A model generated the notes under the pieces. That model had not been told where the DNA came from and searched no databases. It saw nothing but the letters and a program-made list of their open reading frames with translations. Source: Acidobacteria bacterium RIFCSPLOWO2_02_FULL_67_21 (GTDB taxonomy: Bacteria > Acidobacteriota > Vicinamibacteria > Vicinamibacterales > UBA2999). Taken from it: DNA of 46,519 bases. Location: assembly GCA_001767195.1 (NCBI GenBank), contig MEKU01000080.1, positions 20,566 to 67,084 of the forward strand. Direction: 5' to 3'. Below are positions 21,092-29,954 of this stretch, one piece after another (within the stretch, counting starts at the first letter, position 1; every line of letters begins with the position of its first letter). The position numbers were made by a program, and so were the translations under genes.

Positions 21092-23988
21092 CGCAGGTCA
21101 CCGCCCGCACGACGCGGCTCGTGCGGGCGCCGGATCTCGCCGCCTTCCGGCACGAGGCGGTGGCGCTGGCCTGCGAGGGGACCGCCGCCGACGTCGGTGA
21201 CCGACTGGTGGTGGTGCCCACCCGCGCCGCGGCCGCCTACCTGACCCGTGCCATCGAGCGGCGCCTGCTCGGCGAAGACCAGGCGCTTCTCCTGCCGGCG
21301 TTCGTCACGCGTGCCGAGCTGCATCGGCGGCTGGCCGAGCGGCTTCCGGGCGAGCTGCGGCAGCTTGGCAATCCGGAAAGGGAGGTGCTGATGGCCGTCG
21401 CCTGCCGCCGTGCCATCCGCGACGGCGCGGTCCCGCCGTTTCAGCTGCGGCCAGGACTGGTCGGCGAAATCGTCGACTTCTTCGACACGCTTCATCGCAA
21501 CCTCAAACCGGTCGACGCATTCGAGCGGCTCGCGCTCGGAGCTCTGGAGCCAGGGGCCGGCGACGATCGGGGCGCCGAACGGCTGATCCACCAGACCCGC
21601 TTTCTCGCCGCCGCGTTCCGGCATTTCGAGCGGCTGTGCGAAGAGACGGGGGCGCCCGACGAACACCGGCTTCGCGCCATGCTGATCCGTGAGCCCAGCC
21701 CGCGTCCCTGGAGACATGTGGTCCTTGCCGTGGGTGACCGAGCGGGCGACGAGTACGGCCTCTTTGCGGCGGACTGGGACCTGCTGGCGCGGCTTCCGGG
21801 CCTCGAACGAATCGACGTGCTGGCGACCGACGCCACGATAGCGGGCGCGTTCCATGAACGCATCCATCACGTGCTTCCAGGCATCGAAGAGACCCGCGCG
21901 GACTCGGCCGCCCCATCACCGTCGCCGCGGCTGCTCGTGCCTCCCGGCGGTGCCAGCGTGCACCCGGCGCGGGATCGCGAGGACGAGGTGGCAGGCTTTG
22001 CGCGATGGGTGCGGCACGAGCGGTTGCCCTTGGAGGACACCGCGCTGGTCGTCCGGCGCCCGCTCCCCTACGCGTACATCACACGCGAGGTACTCCGTTC
22101 CGCCGGGGTGCCGCTGCAGATGTGGGATACGCTTCCGCTGGCCGCCGAGCCCTTTGCGGCGGCAATCGACCTGGTGTTTGCGTGTGTGGTCCGCAATTGT
22201 GCGCGTGGACCGGCCGTCGAGCTGCTTCGCTCGCCGCATTTCAACTCTGGGCTGCCGCCGCGCTCGATTGCCCGCCTCGAACGTGCGCTCAGCGAAGCGG
22301 GCTATGCCGGAGGGCTGGATGCCCTGGAGGTCCTGCTCCGGACATGGGAACAGGTTGCGCCCGAACGCTCGGACGTCCTGCTCGAGGGCGCGCGAGTGCT
22401 GCGTACGGTGGCGGCGGAGCTGGCGCCGCTCCGGGAGCCGGCCCCTTGCCACCTTCATCTCGATCGCGTCCTCGCGTTCATTCAGGCGCGCGAGTGTCTG
22501 CCGGCTGCCGGAGACCCGCTGCGGCCACGCCTGCTGCGCGGCCGTGCGGCGATCCTCTCGGTGCTCACGGGCCTTCGGGATGCGCATGCGAGATTCGACG
22601 AGGAGGCCGTCGACTTCGAGACGGTAGCCGCCCTGGTCAAACGTTCGATTGAGGCTCGCACGTTTGCACCGCGGACTGGGGAAGGCGGCGTCCATCTCAT
22701 CGACGCCGGCAGCGCGCGCTTCGGCGACTTCGCGCACGTGCAGCTTGCCGGCCTGGTGGACGGCGAATGGCCGGAGAATCCCAGGCGCAACATCTTCTAC
22801 CCGCCGTTTCTGCTCCGCGATCTGGGCTGGCCCCCGGAGTCCGAACGGCTCGATGCCGCGCGGGCTGCGTTCACCGATCTGCTGCGCCTGCCGTCCGAGC
22901 AGCTCGTGATGTCCACGTTTTCGCTCGAGGGCGACGCGCCGGTCTCGGTCTCGACGCTGGTCGATCTGGCCGCTGCTTCCGGGCTCGATAGCCGCGAATG
23001 CACGATCCCGCAGGACCGCATCTTCGAGCAGGAAGCGGTCGCGCTCGATCCGGTCGACATGCGGCCCCTTGGTGCCGCGGCGCGGGCGGCCGTGTGCCGT
23101 CGGATCGAGGCGGCCGCCCGTCCGGGTCGCCGCGCAGGCGCCACCAGCGGCCACCGCGCGTCGGCGTACTCGGTCAGCTCTCTCGAACGGTACCAGGATT
23201 GCCCCTTCAAGTTTTTCGCAGCCAACGTGCTGCGGATACCCGAGCCCTCCGACGATCGGGCGCGGGCGCCGCGGCTGCGGGGACAGTTCCTGCACCAGCT
23301 CTTCCAGCGCTTCTTCGAGGTCTGGGAGGCTCGCGGCGGGGGCACCGTCACCGTGGGCCGGATCGACGAGGCGCGAGCCCTGTTCGAGGAAGTGGCGGCA
23401 CCGGTGCTGGCGGAGCTGCCCGAAGCGGAAACGGCGCTCGAGCGCGCCGCGCTGTTCGGGTCGGCCGTCTCGCCAGGGACCGTCGACCTGGTCCTCGGGT
23501 TGGAGGCATCAGGACCGGAGGCGGTACTCGAGCGGCGGCTCGAATACCCCCTGAAGGGCGAGTTCTCGCTGGGCTCCGACGACGGCCGGCGGGTGGCGCT
23601 CAGGGGAGTCGCCGATCGGATCGACCTTCTCGCCGGCCGGCGTCTTCGCGTCATCGATTACAAGTCCGGCGTGGCGCCGAATCCCAAACGGGCGCTGCAG
23701 GTGCCGATCTACGCGCTGTGCGCCCTGGAAGATCTCGGCGAGGGCGACGGCAACTGGACCGTGCACGAGGCCATGTATGTCGCGTTCTCGGGCCGGCGCT
23801 CGCTCGTGCCCGTCGTGGATGCCGGCGCGGATCCGGATCCGCCGCTTGCGGCCGCACGCGACAGACTGCATGCGGTGCTCGACGGCGTGGAGCGGGGCGA
23901 ATTTCCGCCGCGCCCCCACGACATCCGCATCTGCAGCTACTGTGCCTATCCATCGGTGTGCCGGAAGGATTACGTCGGCGATGAGTAG
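21088..23988 (+). CDS. addB: AddB-like helicase-nuclease subunit (PD-(D/E)XK, Fe-S)
   Basis: Subunit of the AddAB complex that unwinds and trims double-strand breaks for RecA. The 966-aa protein starts at GTG 21088; the N-terminal half (VVVPTRAAAAYLTRAIERRL) is a helicase-like fold without an intact Walker A. The C-terminal nuclease has LRGVADRIDLL and VIDYKSG near 840-860, framed by four cysteines of an AddB-type 4Fe-4S staple: C705 in YQDCPFKFF and C949, C952, C958 in CSYCAYPSVC. It overlaps addA by 8 nt. The weak helicase motifs are typical of alphaproteobacterial-type AddB. Confidence 0.9.
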   Translation: MTQVTARTTRLVRAPDLAAFRHEAVALACEGTAADVGDRLVVVPTRAAAAYLTRAIERRLLGEDQALLLPAFVTRAELHRRLAERLPGELRQLGNPEREVLMAVACRRAIRDGAVPPFQLRPGLVGEIVDFFDTLHRNLKPVDAFERLALGALEPGAGDDRGAERLIHQTRFLAAAFRHFERLCEETGAPDEHRLRAMLIREPSPRPWRHVVLAVGDRAGDEYGLFAADWDLLARLPGLERIDVLATDATIAGAFHERIHHVLPGIEETRADSAAPSPSPRLLVPPGGASVHPARDREDEVAGFARWVRHERLPLEDTALVVRRPLPYAYITREVLRSAGVPLQMWDTLPLAAEPFAAAIDLVFACVVRNCARGPAVELLRSPHFNSGLPPRSIARLERALSEAGYAGGLDALEVLLRTWEQVAPERSDVLLEGARVLRTVAAELAPLREPAPCHLHLDRVLAFIQARECLPAAGDPLRPRLLRGRAAILSVLTGLRDAHARFDEEAVDFETVAALVKRSIEARTFAPRTGEGGVHLIDAGSARFGDFAHVQLAGLVDGEWPENPRRNIFYPPFLLRDLGWPPESERLDAARAAFTDLLRLPSEQLVMSTFSLEGDAPVSVSTLVDLAAASGLDSRECTIPQDRIFEQEAVALDPVDMRPLGAAARAAVCRRIEAAARPGRRAGATSGHRASAYSVSSLERYQDCPFKFFAANVLRIPEPSDDRARAPRLRGQFLHQLFQRFFEVWEARGGGTVTVGRIDEARALFEEVAAPVLAELPEAETALERAALFGSAVSPGTVDLVLGLEASGPEAVLERRLEYPLKGEFSLGSDDGRRVALRGVADRIDLLAGRRLRVIDYKSGVAPNPKRALQVPIYALCALEDLGEGDGNWTVHEAMYVAFSGRRSLVPVVDAGADPDPPLAAARDRLHAVLDGVERGEFPPRPHDIRICSYCAYPSVCRKDYVGDE

Positions 23989-26900
23989 CGTGAGTCTGCC
24001 CTTTGACGCCGACCCGCGCGACGCCCGCATCGCGGCTCGTGATCAGGAGGCGCGGGCGCGGGCCGTTGACCCGCGCTTCAACGTGGCCCTCGAGGCCTCG
24101 GCCGGCACGGGCAAGACGCGAATCCTCGTCGACCGGTATATCAACCTGCTGCGGGCCGGCGTGGCCCCCGCAAACATTCTGGCCATCACCTTCACCCGCA
24201 AGGCGGCGGCAGAGATGCGTGACCGCATCATGGCGACGCTCCGCGCCGCGGCGGCGCGTGGAGAGATCGCGCCGGCGCGGTGGCGCGATCTGCGGGATCG
24301 CACGGCCGACATCGCCATCTCCACGATCGACGCGTTCTGTCTGTCGCTGCTGCGCGAGTTTCCGCTCGAGGCCGACCTGGAGCCGGGCTTCTCGCTCGCC
24401 GACGAATCCGAGCTGCCGAGGCTGCGCGACGAGGCGCTCGATGCCGCGGTGCACATCTGCCGCGCCGCGGCCCGCGCCGATGAGGACCTGACGCTCGTGT
24501 TCGCGCAGCTCGGGGAGCGCCGCGTACGGGCGGCGCTGGCGGCGCTGCTCGAACGCCGGCTTGTCGCTCCCCGTGTGCTGTCCGCGTTTCTGGCGCAGGG
24601 GCCGCCGCCCGCAGACGGCGCCGCCGCCAGCCTCAACGCGGCAGTGCGGCTCGGCGATGTCTTCGACGCCATGCGCGGCGGACTCGATCGGTTCGTCGAC
24701 ACAGGGCCGCTCCACGCGCGCTTCGACCTGCTCGTCCATGATCTTCGGGGCCTGCGGGGGGGGCGTCCGGGCCGGCCCGGGCTCGTGCAGGCGGTGTTCA
24801 CCCGGGTTCGCGCGCACTTCCTCACGCACGAGGGCCGTCCGCGCCGCCGGCAGCCGTTTCGCCGCGACCTTTTTGCCAGCGCCGCCGACTGGAACGCGCA
24901 CACCGCGCTCGTGGTGGAGCATGCGCCGGCCATCGCAGCCATCGACGCGGCCTATCGCCGCGACGTCAACGCGCTGCTCTCGCGGGGGATCCGGCGTATG
25001 TTCGCGATCGCGGCCGCGGAGTACCGGCGGACCCTGGATGCGCACGCCGCGCTGGACTTTCCGGATCTGCTGCTCCGTGCGCTCGAGCTCCTGCGCCGGA
25101 TGGACGAGTTCTCGCGAAGCCGCTACCGTCTCGAGTCGAGGTATCACCACGTGCTCGTCGACGAGTTTCAGGACACGAGCCGCGCACAGTGGGAACTGGT
25201 GTCGCTGCTCGTGCAGTCATGGGGTGAAGGCGCCGGGCTTGCCGCCACCGGGCCGCTGCAGCCGTCCATCTTCATCGTCGGCGACCGCAAGCAGTCGATC
25301 TACGGCTTCCGCGACGCCGACGTCTCCGTGCTGCGTGAGGCCGCGCGCCACATAGGGACCCTTCGTGGAGACCCGGACGTTCGCCGCGCCATCTCGCGCA
25401 GCTTCCGTGCGGCGCCGGCGCTGCTCGCGTTCGTGAATGATGTCTGCGAGGACATGCCGAAAGGCAGCGGCGACGAGGCGTTCCAGTATGAAGAGACGGA
25501 CCGCTTTCCACTGGAGCCACCGGCGCCGGATCCGGGGACGGCTCGGGCAGATCCCCCGATCGGTCTCGTGGCAGCCCCTGCGGTCGAAGAGTGCGCAGAA
25601 ATCACCGCCGCGGAAATTGCCCGTCTACTGACCGCGGCGGTCGAGATTCGCGACCGCGACACCGGGCTGCCGCGCCCGATATCGCCCGGCGACATCGCCA
25701 TCCTGTTTCGCTCGCGGGAGAGCCACCGCGAGTTCGAGGCGGCGCTCGCGCGCCGCCGGATCCGCGCGTCCGTCTACAACGGCCTGGGCTTCTTCGACGC
25801 CGACGAAGTCAAGGACGTCCTGGCGCTCATCGGGTATCTGGCGGATTCGGCATCGGATCTGCGCGCCGCGGCGCTGATGCGCTCGCGAGTCGTCGGGCTC
25901 TCGGACGAGGCGCTGCGCCTGCTGGCGCCCGCGCTTGCCGGGACGCTGGCGTGCGAGAACCCTCCGGACACCGCGCCGCTCCTCGCGCCGGCGGATCGCG
26001 CGGCCCTCACCGAGGCACAGACCGCGACGGCCCGCTGGCGCGCGCTTGCCGATCGGATGCCGCCGGCCGAGCTGGTCGATCTCGTGCTCAGCGAGTCGGC
26101 GTATGCATTCGAGTTGCGAGGGCCGCGGGTCGCACAGGCACGCGAGAATCTGAAGAAGCTTCGCGACTGGCTCCGGCGGCTCCAGAATCGCGGCTATGTG
26201 ACGTGCGCCCGGCTGGCGGCGCAGCTCGGCCGGCTCGCCGTGGGCGGCGAGGCCAATGCAGTCATGGATGCCGGTGACGCCGTCAGTCTGATGACCATTC
26301 ACGCGGCCAAGGGGCTCGAGTTCCCGGTCGTATTTGTGGTGAACCTGGGCCGCGGAACAGGCGGCCCGCGCGATTCCGTCCGGCTGTGGGGCGACGAGGC
26401 GGCGGCGGTCGCCGTGGGCGACTTTCAATCGGACGCCGACGCAGAACAGCCTGCGCGGGAGCGTGAGGAGACGAAGCGGCTTCTCTACGTCGCGTTGACA
26501 CGTGCGCGAGACCGGCTGTACCTCGGCGCAACGCTGAGAGAAGGTCGGGTTCCCGCATCCCGAGGCAGTCTCGCCGAGGTCCTGCCCTCCGCCCTCGTCG
26601 AGCGGCTTGGGGCGGCCGGACAGGACCTGGCGGTGTGGCGTGCCTCATCCGGCGTCGAACACGCGTTCCGTGTGTGTGATGCACGCGAACCGGGCGGCGC
26701 GCTGCCGCAGGGCGAGCTTCCCGAGCGTGAAGCTCCGGCGTGCGATTTCGCGGCGCTCCAAGCACCTTCGCCGGCACGCACCGTGGCGGCACTGGCAGAA
26801 GAGGGGTCGGAGCCCTTCGACGAGACGTCCCCGACCGATGATTCGGGCCGGCTTCTGGGTCTCATCGTTCATCGCCTCCTGCAGCGATATGGCTTCGATG

Positions 26901-27322
26901 CGGGCCCGGAGGTCGACGCGGATACGGCACTCAGCATGCTTCGGCCTGACGAAGTGACGAGCGCCGTGTCGCGTTCTCCTCTCGAGCTGGCGGCCGCAGC
27001 CGGCAAGGCCTATCGCGCCATCACCGGGCAAGACGACATCCGCGCGCTGTACACCTCGGGCGAGCGGCTGGACGAGGTTCCGTTCACGATGCGCGTCGCC
27101 GGCGTCGCCGTGCGCGGCACGATTGATTGTCTGGTGCGCGCGGGATCCGATCGGCTGCTCGTGCTGGAGTTCAAGACGGGGAGTCCGCGCCCGGCGCATC
27201 GCGTGCAGCTCGATCTCTATCGCCGTGCCGCCGAACGGCTGTTCCCTGGTATGGCGGTCGACGCGCGCCTGGTGTACGCGCACACCTTCCGGGGCTCGGC
27301 GGGCGGCGGTCATGTGCGCTGA
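23981..27322 (+). CDS. addA: AddA-like UvrD/Rep helicase-nuclease subunit
   Basis: Motor and nuclease subunit of AddAB. The 1113-aa protein from ATG 23981 has Walker A EASAGTGKTRIL near residue 40, motif Ia ITFTRKAAAEMRD, DEFQDTSRAQW near 394, GDRKQSIYGFRDADV, MTIHAAKGLEFPVVF near 770 and LLYVALTRARDRLYL, a complete SF1A helicase. The C-terminal nuclease has GTIDCLVRAG near 1046 and VLEFKTGSPRPAHRVQLDLY near 1062. No Chi site can be inferred. The track ORF begins inside addB and its first 68 codons are rejected. Confidence 0.94.
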   Translation: MSSVSLPFDADPRDARIAARDQEARARAVDPRFNVALEASAGTGKTRILVDRYINLLRAGVAPANILAITFTRKAAAEMRDRIMATLRAAAARGEIAPARWRDLRDRTADIAISTIDAFCLSLLREFPLEADLEPGFSLADESELPRLRDEALDAAVHICRAAARADEDLTLVFAQLGERRVRAALAALLERRLVAPRVLSAFLAQGPPPADGAAASLNAAVRLGDVFDAMRGGLDRFVDTGPLHARFDLLVHDLRGLRGGRPGRPGLVQAVFTRVRAHFLTHEGRPRRRQPFRRDLFASAADWNAHTALVVEHAPAIAAIDAAYRRDVNALLSRGIRRMFAIAAAEYRRTLDAHAALDFPDLLLRALELLRRMDEFSRSRYRLESRYHHVLVDEFQDTSRAQWELVSLLVQSWGEGAGLAATGPLQPSIFIVGDRKQSIYGFRDADVSVLREAARHIGTLRGDPDVRRAISRSFRAAPALLAFVNDVCEDMPKGSGDEAFQYEETDRFPLEPPAPDPGTARADPPIGLVAAPAVEECAEITAAEIARLLTAAVEIRDRDTGLPRPISPGDIAILFRSRESHREFEAALARRRIRASVYNGLGFFDADEVKDVLALIGYLADSASDLRAAALMRSRVVGLSDEALRLLAPALAGTLACENPPDTAPLLAPADRAALTEAQTATARWRALADRMPPAELVDLVLSESAYAFELRGPRVAQARENLKKLRDWLRRLQNRGYVTCARLAAQLGRLAVGGEANAVMDAGDAVSLMTIHAAKGLEFPVVFVVNLGRGTGGPRDSVRLWGDEAAAVAVGDFQSDADAEQPAREREETKRLLYVALTRARDRLYLGATLREGRVPASRGSLAEVLPSALVERLGAAGQDLAVWRASSGVEHAFRVCDAREPGGALPQGELPEREAPACDFAALQAPSPARTVAALAEEGSEPFDETSPTDDSGRLLGLIVHRLLQRYGFDAGPEVDADTALSMLRPDEVTSAVSRSPLELAAAAGKAYRAITGQDDIRALYTSGERLDEVPFTMRVAGVAVRGTIDCLVRAGSDRLLVLEFKTGSPRPAHRVQLDLYRRAAERLFPGMAVDARLVYAHTFRGSAGGGHVR

Positions 27323-27449
27323 GGCCAGATGGCGGCAGTGCCAGCCGGTACGACCGTCCAGTCTCCGGCCCTGGTCTGATCCCTCAAAAAGGCGCTCTTC
27401 CGCTGAATTCAACGAATTCCGGGATAGTCCAGCTGGCTTACTTTCTGCA

Positions 27450-27479
27450 TTGCGCTGGCCGGATCGCATCTCCTACAAT
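27450..27479 (+). promoter_or_regulatory. Sigma-70 promoter upstream of the zinc-ribbon gene
   Basis: TTGCGC (27450-27455), 18 bp, TACAAT (27474-27479), about 29 nt before the ATG at 27509. It separates the small downstream genes from addA. Confidence 0.55.
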
Positions 27480-27508
27480 CGAACTCAAGATGTGCCATAG
27501 ATGTTCGG

Positions 27509-27769
27509 ATGGAGAGTAAGCCGTTGACGATTAAAGAGGAGACGCGCGTGGCGCTGACCTGCCCGAGCTGCGGGAACGACGGGAACTTCCTCGTCAAGAC
27601 GCTCCAGATGCATGTGGTGCACCTGGACGACTCACGGGTGGAAGTGTCCGAAGAAGGGCGGCCGGCTGTCCTCGAGCTGCTCTGCGACGAGTGTGAGACC
27701 CCGCTCAATCTCGACGATCTGGATGAGGGGCTTCGCAAGGAGCTGCTGCTGACGCTGGGGGCCCGTTAA
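27509..27769 (+). CDS. Small zinc-ribbon-like protein
   Basis: An 86-aa protein with two CxxC knuckles, LTCPSCGNDG near residue 18 and LLCDECETPLN near 59, enough for one zinc ribbon. Between them is a charged beta segment (MHVVHLDDSRVEVSEEGRP). No enzyme motif is seen. It precedes a DnaJ-type zinc-finger protein. Confidence 0.65.
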   Translation: MESKPLTIKEETRVALTCPSCGNDGNFLVKTLQMHVVHLDDSRVEVSEEGRPAVLELLCDECETPLNLDDLDEGLRKELLLTLGAR

Positions 27770-27857
27770 GGACCCACGGCTTCAGCCTTGCCCGCCTGAG
27801 TTTTCTCTACGCAAGGTTGACTTCTCGTCTTCCCGGCCCCTAAGGTATCCACAGGTC

Positions 27858-28313
27858 ATGAGCGGGCACGTCTTCCGGCCGTTTGGCGGAGGCTCTCTCG
27901 GTCTTGCGGGAGCTGTCGAGACGGGCGCCGACGCCAGCTGCTTCGCCGATGAGGTTGTGGTCGACTTCCCATCGGTCGCGCCGGCCGTCGAACGCATCCG
28001 GCGCGCGTTTCTGGCAGACGAGCGTACCGGCGCGCTGCGCGCGACGATCCAGCTGTCGGCCCGTGAGGCCCGGGAAGGCGCGACCGTGCCGCTCGAGGTG
28101 GCGGTCCACTGCACCTGCCGTGGGTGCGGCGGGCGTGGCGAGACATGGACCGAGCCGTGTGGCTGCTGCAACGGCAGCGGCGCGGAGATGCGGCCGCATC
28201 AGCTGCACGTCGCCGTGCCGGCCGGCGTGCCCGACGGCGCGCGTTTCAACTTCACGGTCACGCCCCGCCACGATCCGCCTACTCGAGTCGAGCTTCGCGT
28301 GCTCGTCGTGTAA
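27858..28313 (+). CDS. DnaJ-like zinc-finger protein lacking the J domain
   Basis: A 151-aa protein with CTCRGCGGRGETWTEPCGCCNGSG near residues 94-118, variants of the CxxCxGxG repeats of DnaJ, followed by LHVAVPAGVPDGARFNFTV, the start of the DnaJ C-terminal substrate-binding domain. There is no HPD J domain, so it cannot stimulate DnaK in the usual way; it may hold substrates or work with a separate J protein. The next gene begins directly after its stop. Confidence 0.7.
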   Translation: MSGHVFRPFGGGSLGLAGAVETGADASCFADEVVVDFPSVAPAVERIRRAFLADERTGALRATIQLSAREAREGATVPLEVAVHCTCRGCGGRGETWTEPCGCCNGSGAEMRPHQLHVAVPAGVPDGARFNFTVTPRHDPPTRVELRVLVV

Positions 28314-28709
28314 GTGGAGCGCCACGTCCGCCTTCTCGGCATCCTTGCAGTTGTCTGGGGCGCGCTCGCCGCGCTCGTCGGGGTCTCGATGCTGCTGCTG
28401 GGCGCCGGCGCCTGGAGCCTCGTGGCCAATCCGGACGCTGAGGCCGTGTCGCTGGCCGCCGGCCTGACCGCCGCCGTGTTTGCGTCTGTCGGCGTCTTCT
28501 CGCTGGTGTGGGGGGCCGTTCATCTCTGGGTGGCGGTGCAGCTCCGCCGGCGCCAGCCGCTGGGCCGCATCGTGATGCTCGGTCTGGCCGTGATCAATCT
28601 GCTCGTCTTTCCCTTCGGCACGGCCCTTGGCGGCTACGCGCTCTGGATTCTGCTTTCCAACGACGGCCGCCACGTGTTCGAGCCGCTGCCCAGCGAGGCG
28701 ATAAGATAG
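28314..28709 (+). CDS. Small multi-pass membrane protein
   Basis: A 131-aa protein with about four hydrophobic segments (LLGILAVVWGALAALVGVSMLL, AGLTAAVFASVGVFSLVWGA, IVMLGLAVINLLVFPFGTALG and the following LWILL). The start is GTG 28314, immediately after the DnaJ-like stop, so the two are coupled. No family was recognised with confidence. Confidence 0.65.
   Translation: MERHVRLLGILAVVWGALAALVGVSMLLLGAGAWSLVANPDAEAVSLAAGLTAAVFASVGVFSLVWGAVHLWVAVQLRRRQPLGRIVMLGLAVINLLVFPFGTALGGYALWILLSNDGRHVFEPLPSEAIR
28702..28707 (+). promoter_or_regulatory. Candidate -10 of the Mrp gene (leaderless spacing)
   Basis: TAAGAT lies inside the end of the preceding gene; six bases (AGGTTC) separate it from the ATG. 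No good -35. Confidence 0.4.
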
Positions 28710-28713
28710 GTTC

Positions 28714-29817
28714 ATGTCCTCGCTCGATCGCGACGCGGTATTGAACGCCCTCAAGACGGTTGTCGATCCGGATCTTCGCCGCGACATCGTGTCGCTCGGC
28801 TTTGTGAAGAGCCTGGCGATTGACGGCGGCGGCCGCGTCTCATTCACGATCGAGCTCACCACTCCCGCGTGTCCGGTGAAGGATCAGCTGCGCGACCAGG
28901 CGGTCGCGGCCGTCCGGGCCCTGCCAGGGGTCAGCGATGTCGAGGTGCAGATGACGGCCAGCGTACGCTCCGTCTCGGCGCCCGAGACGGGACGGACGCC
29001 ACTGCCGGGCGTCAAGAACGTCATCGCCGTCGGCGCGGGAAAAGGCGGCGTCGGGAAGACCACGGTCGCGGTCAATCTCGCACTGGCGCTCGCGAAATGC
29101 GGCAGCCGCGTCGGGATTCTGGACGGCGACATGTACGGACCGAATGTGCCGCTCATGATGGGGCTGGAGACGCAGCAGCTCACGACCGATGGACAGCGGA
29201 TCGTGCCTGCCGAGAAGTACGGCGTGCAGGTGGTGTCCATCGGGTTCATGACCGGCGATGATGCCGCGGTGATCTGGCGCGGTCCAATGCTGCACCAGGC
29301 CATCCAGCAGTTCTTCCGGGAGGTGGCGTGGCACGACCTCGACTATCTGATTGTCGACATGCCGCCCGGAACCGGGGACGTCGCCCTGAGTCTGAGCCAG
29401 ACCGTGCCCGTGGCGGGGGCCGTCCTCGTGACCACGCCGCAGCAGGTCTCGCTGGCGGACACGAGGCGGGCCATCCGCATGTATCAGAAGCTCAACATCA
29501 AGCCGATCGGCGTCGTCGAGAACATGAGCTACTACGCCTGTCCGAACTGCCATCACGAATCCGACATCTTCGGATACGGCGGCGGCGAGTCCCTTGCGCA
29601 ATCGATGGAGGTCCCGTTTCTGGGCCGGCTGCCCGTGTACCAGCCGATCCGGGAGGGGAGCGACACCGGTGTGCCCCTGATTGTGAGCGAGCCAGGGTCA
29701 CCGGCCGGCCGGGCCTTTATGACTGTGGCGGAGCGGACGGCCGCGCAGCTCTCGATTGAGGCGCTCAAAGTGGCGGAAGCCAACAAGGGGAAAATCCCGC
29801 TCATTCCGGTTCGATAG
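28714..29817 (+). CDS. apbC: Mrp/ApbC family Fe-S cluster carrier ATPase
   Basis: P-loop NTPase that binds and transfers Fe-S clusters. The 367-aa protein has an N-terminal MIP18/DUF59 domain (1-85, with PACPVKDQLRDQ) and a ParA-like ATPase with deviant Walker A GKGGVGKTTVAV at 109-120, GDMYGPNVPLMMG, the IVDMPPGTGDV switch and the metal-binding YYACPNCHHES near 275. All motifs are intact. It sits just upstream of the iron-uptake locus and complements the ErpA/fumarase group in the iron-sulfur theme. Confidence 0.95.
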   Translation: MSSLDRDAVLNALKTVVDPDLRRDIVSLGFVKSLAIDGGGRVSFTIELTTPACPVKDQLRDQAVAAVRALPGVSDVEVQMTASVRSVSAPETGRTPLPGVKNVIAVGAGKGGVGKTTVAVNLALALAKCGSRVGILDGDMYGPNVPLMMGLETQQLTTDGQRIVPAEKYGVQVVSIGFMTGDDAAVIWRGPMLHQAIQQFFREVAWHDLDYLIVDMPPGTGDVALSLSQTVPVAGAVLVTTPQQVSLADTRRAIRMYQKLNIKPIGVVENMSYYACPNCHHESDIFGYGGGESLAQSMEVPFLGRLPVYQPIREGSDTGVPLIVSEPGSPAGRAFMTVAERTAAQLSIEALKVAEANKGKIPLIPVR

Positions 29818-29872
29818 CCCGGGCCTGGCGCCCTTCACGCCGACCCATCCAACGCCGACTCAAGATTCCTAA

Positions 29873-29900
29873 TTGACAAACCCAAGAGGTCGGATATAGC
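29873..29900 (+). promoter_or_regulatory. Promoter of the iron-acquisition locus
   Basis: TTGACA (29873-29878), a 16-bp spacer, TATAGC (29895-29900). The consensus -35 is the best in the window. The predicted start near 29907 lies just before the Fur-like operator. Confidence 0.6.
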
Positions 29901-29913
29901 CTGAGGCTGATAT

Positions 29914-29928
29914 TAAGACTCAGTCTCA
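29914..29928. promoter_or_regulatory. Fur-like 7-1-7 operator
   Basis: TAAGACT-C-AGTCTCA, a 7-1-7 inverted repeat with one mismatch, containing the perfect palindrome AGACTCAGTCT. It has the geometry of Fur-family operators (TGATAAT-N-ATTATCA type) and sits at or just after the predicted transcription start, where repressor binding would block initiation of the receptor-Fbp operon. Confidence 0.5.
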
Positions 29929-29954
29929 AAGTTATGGTTCGGAGGGTTCAGGTC

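Noticed and set aside
21916-23295. 459-aa minus-strand ORF opposite addB
   Set aside because: High-GC shadow; AddB motifs on the plus strand are decisive.
23651-25150. 499-aa minus-strand ORF opposite addB-addA
   Set aside because: Shadow ORF crossing two real genes.
27403-27420. GAATTC-AAC-GAATTC inverted repeat after addA
   Set aside because: Short, built of a self-complementary hexamer, with no T-tract and no clear gene relation.
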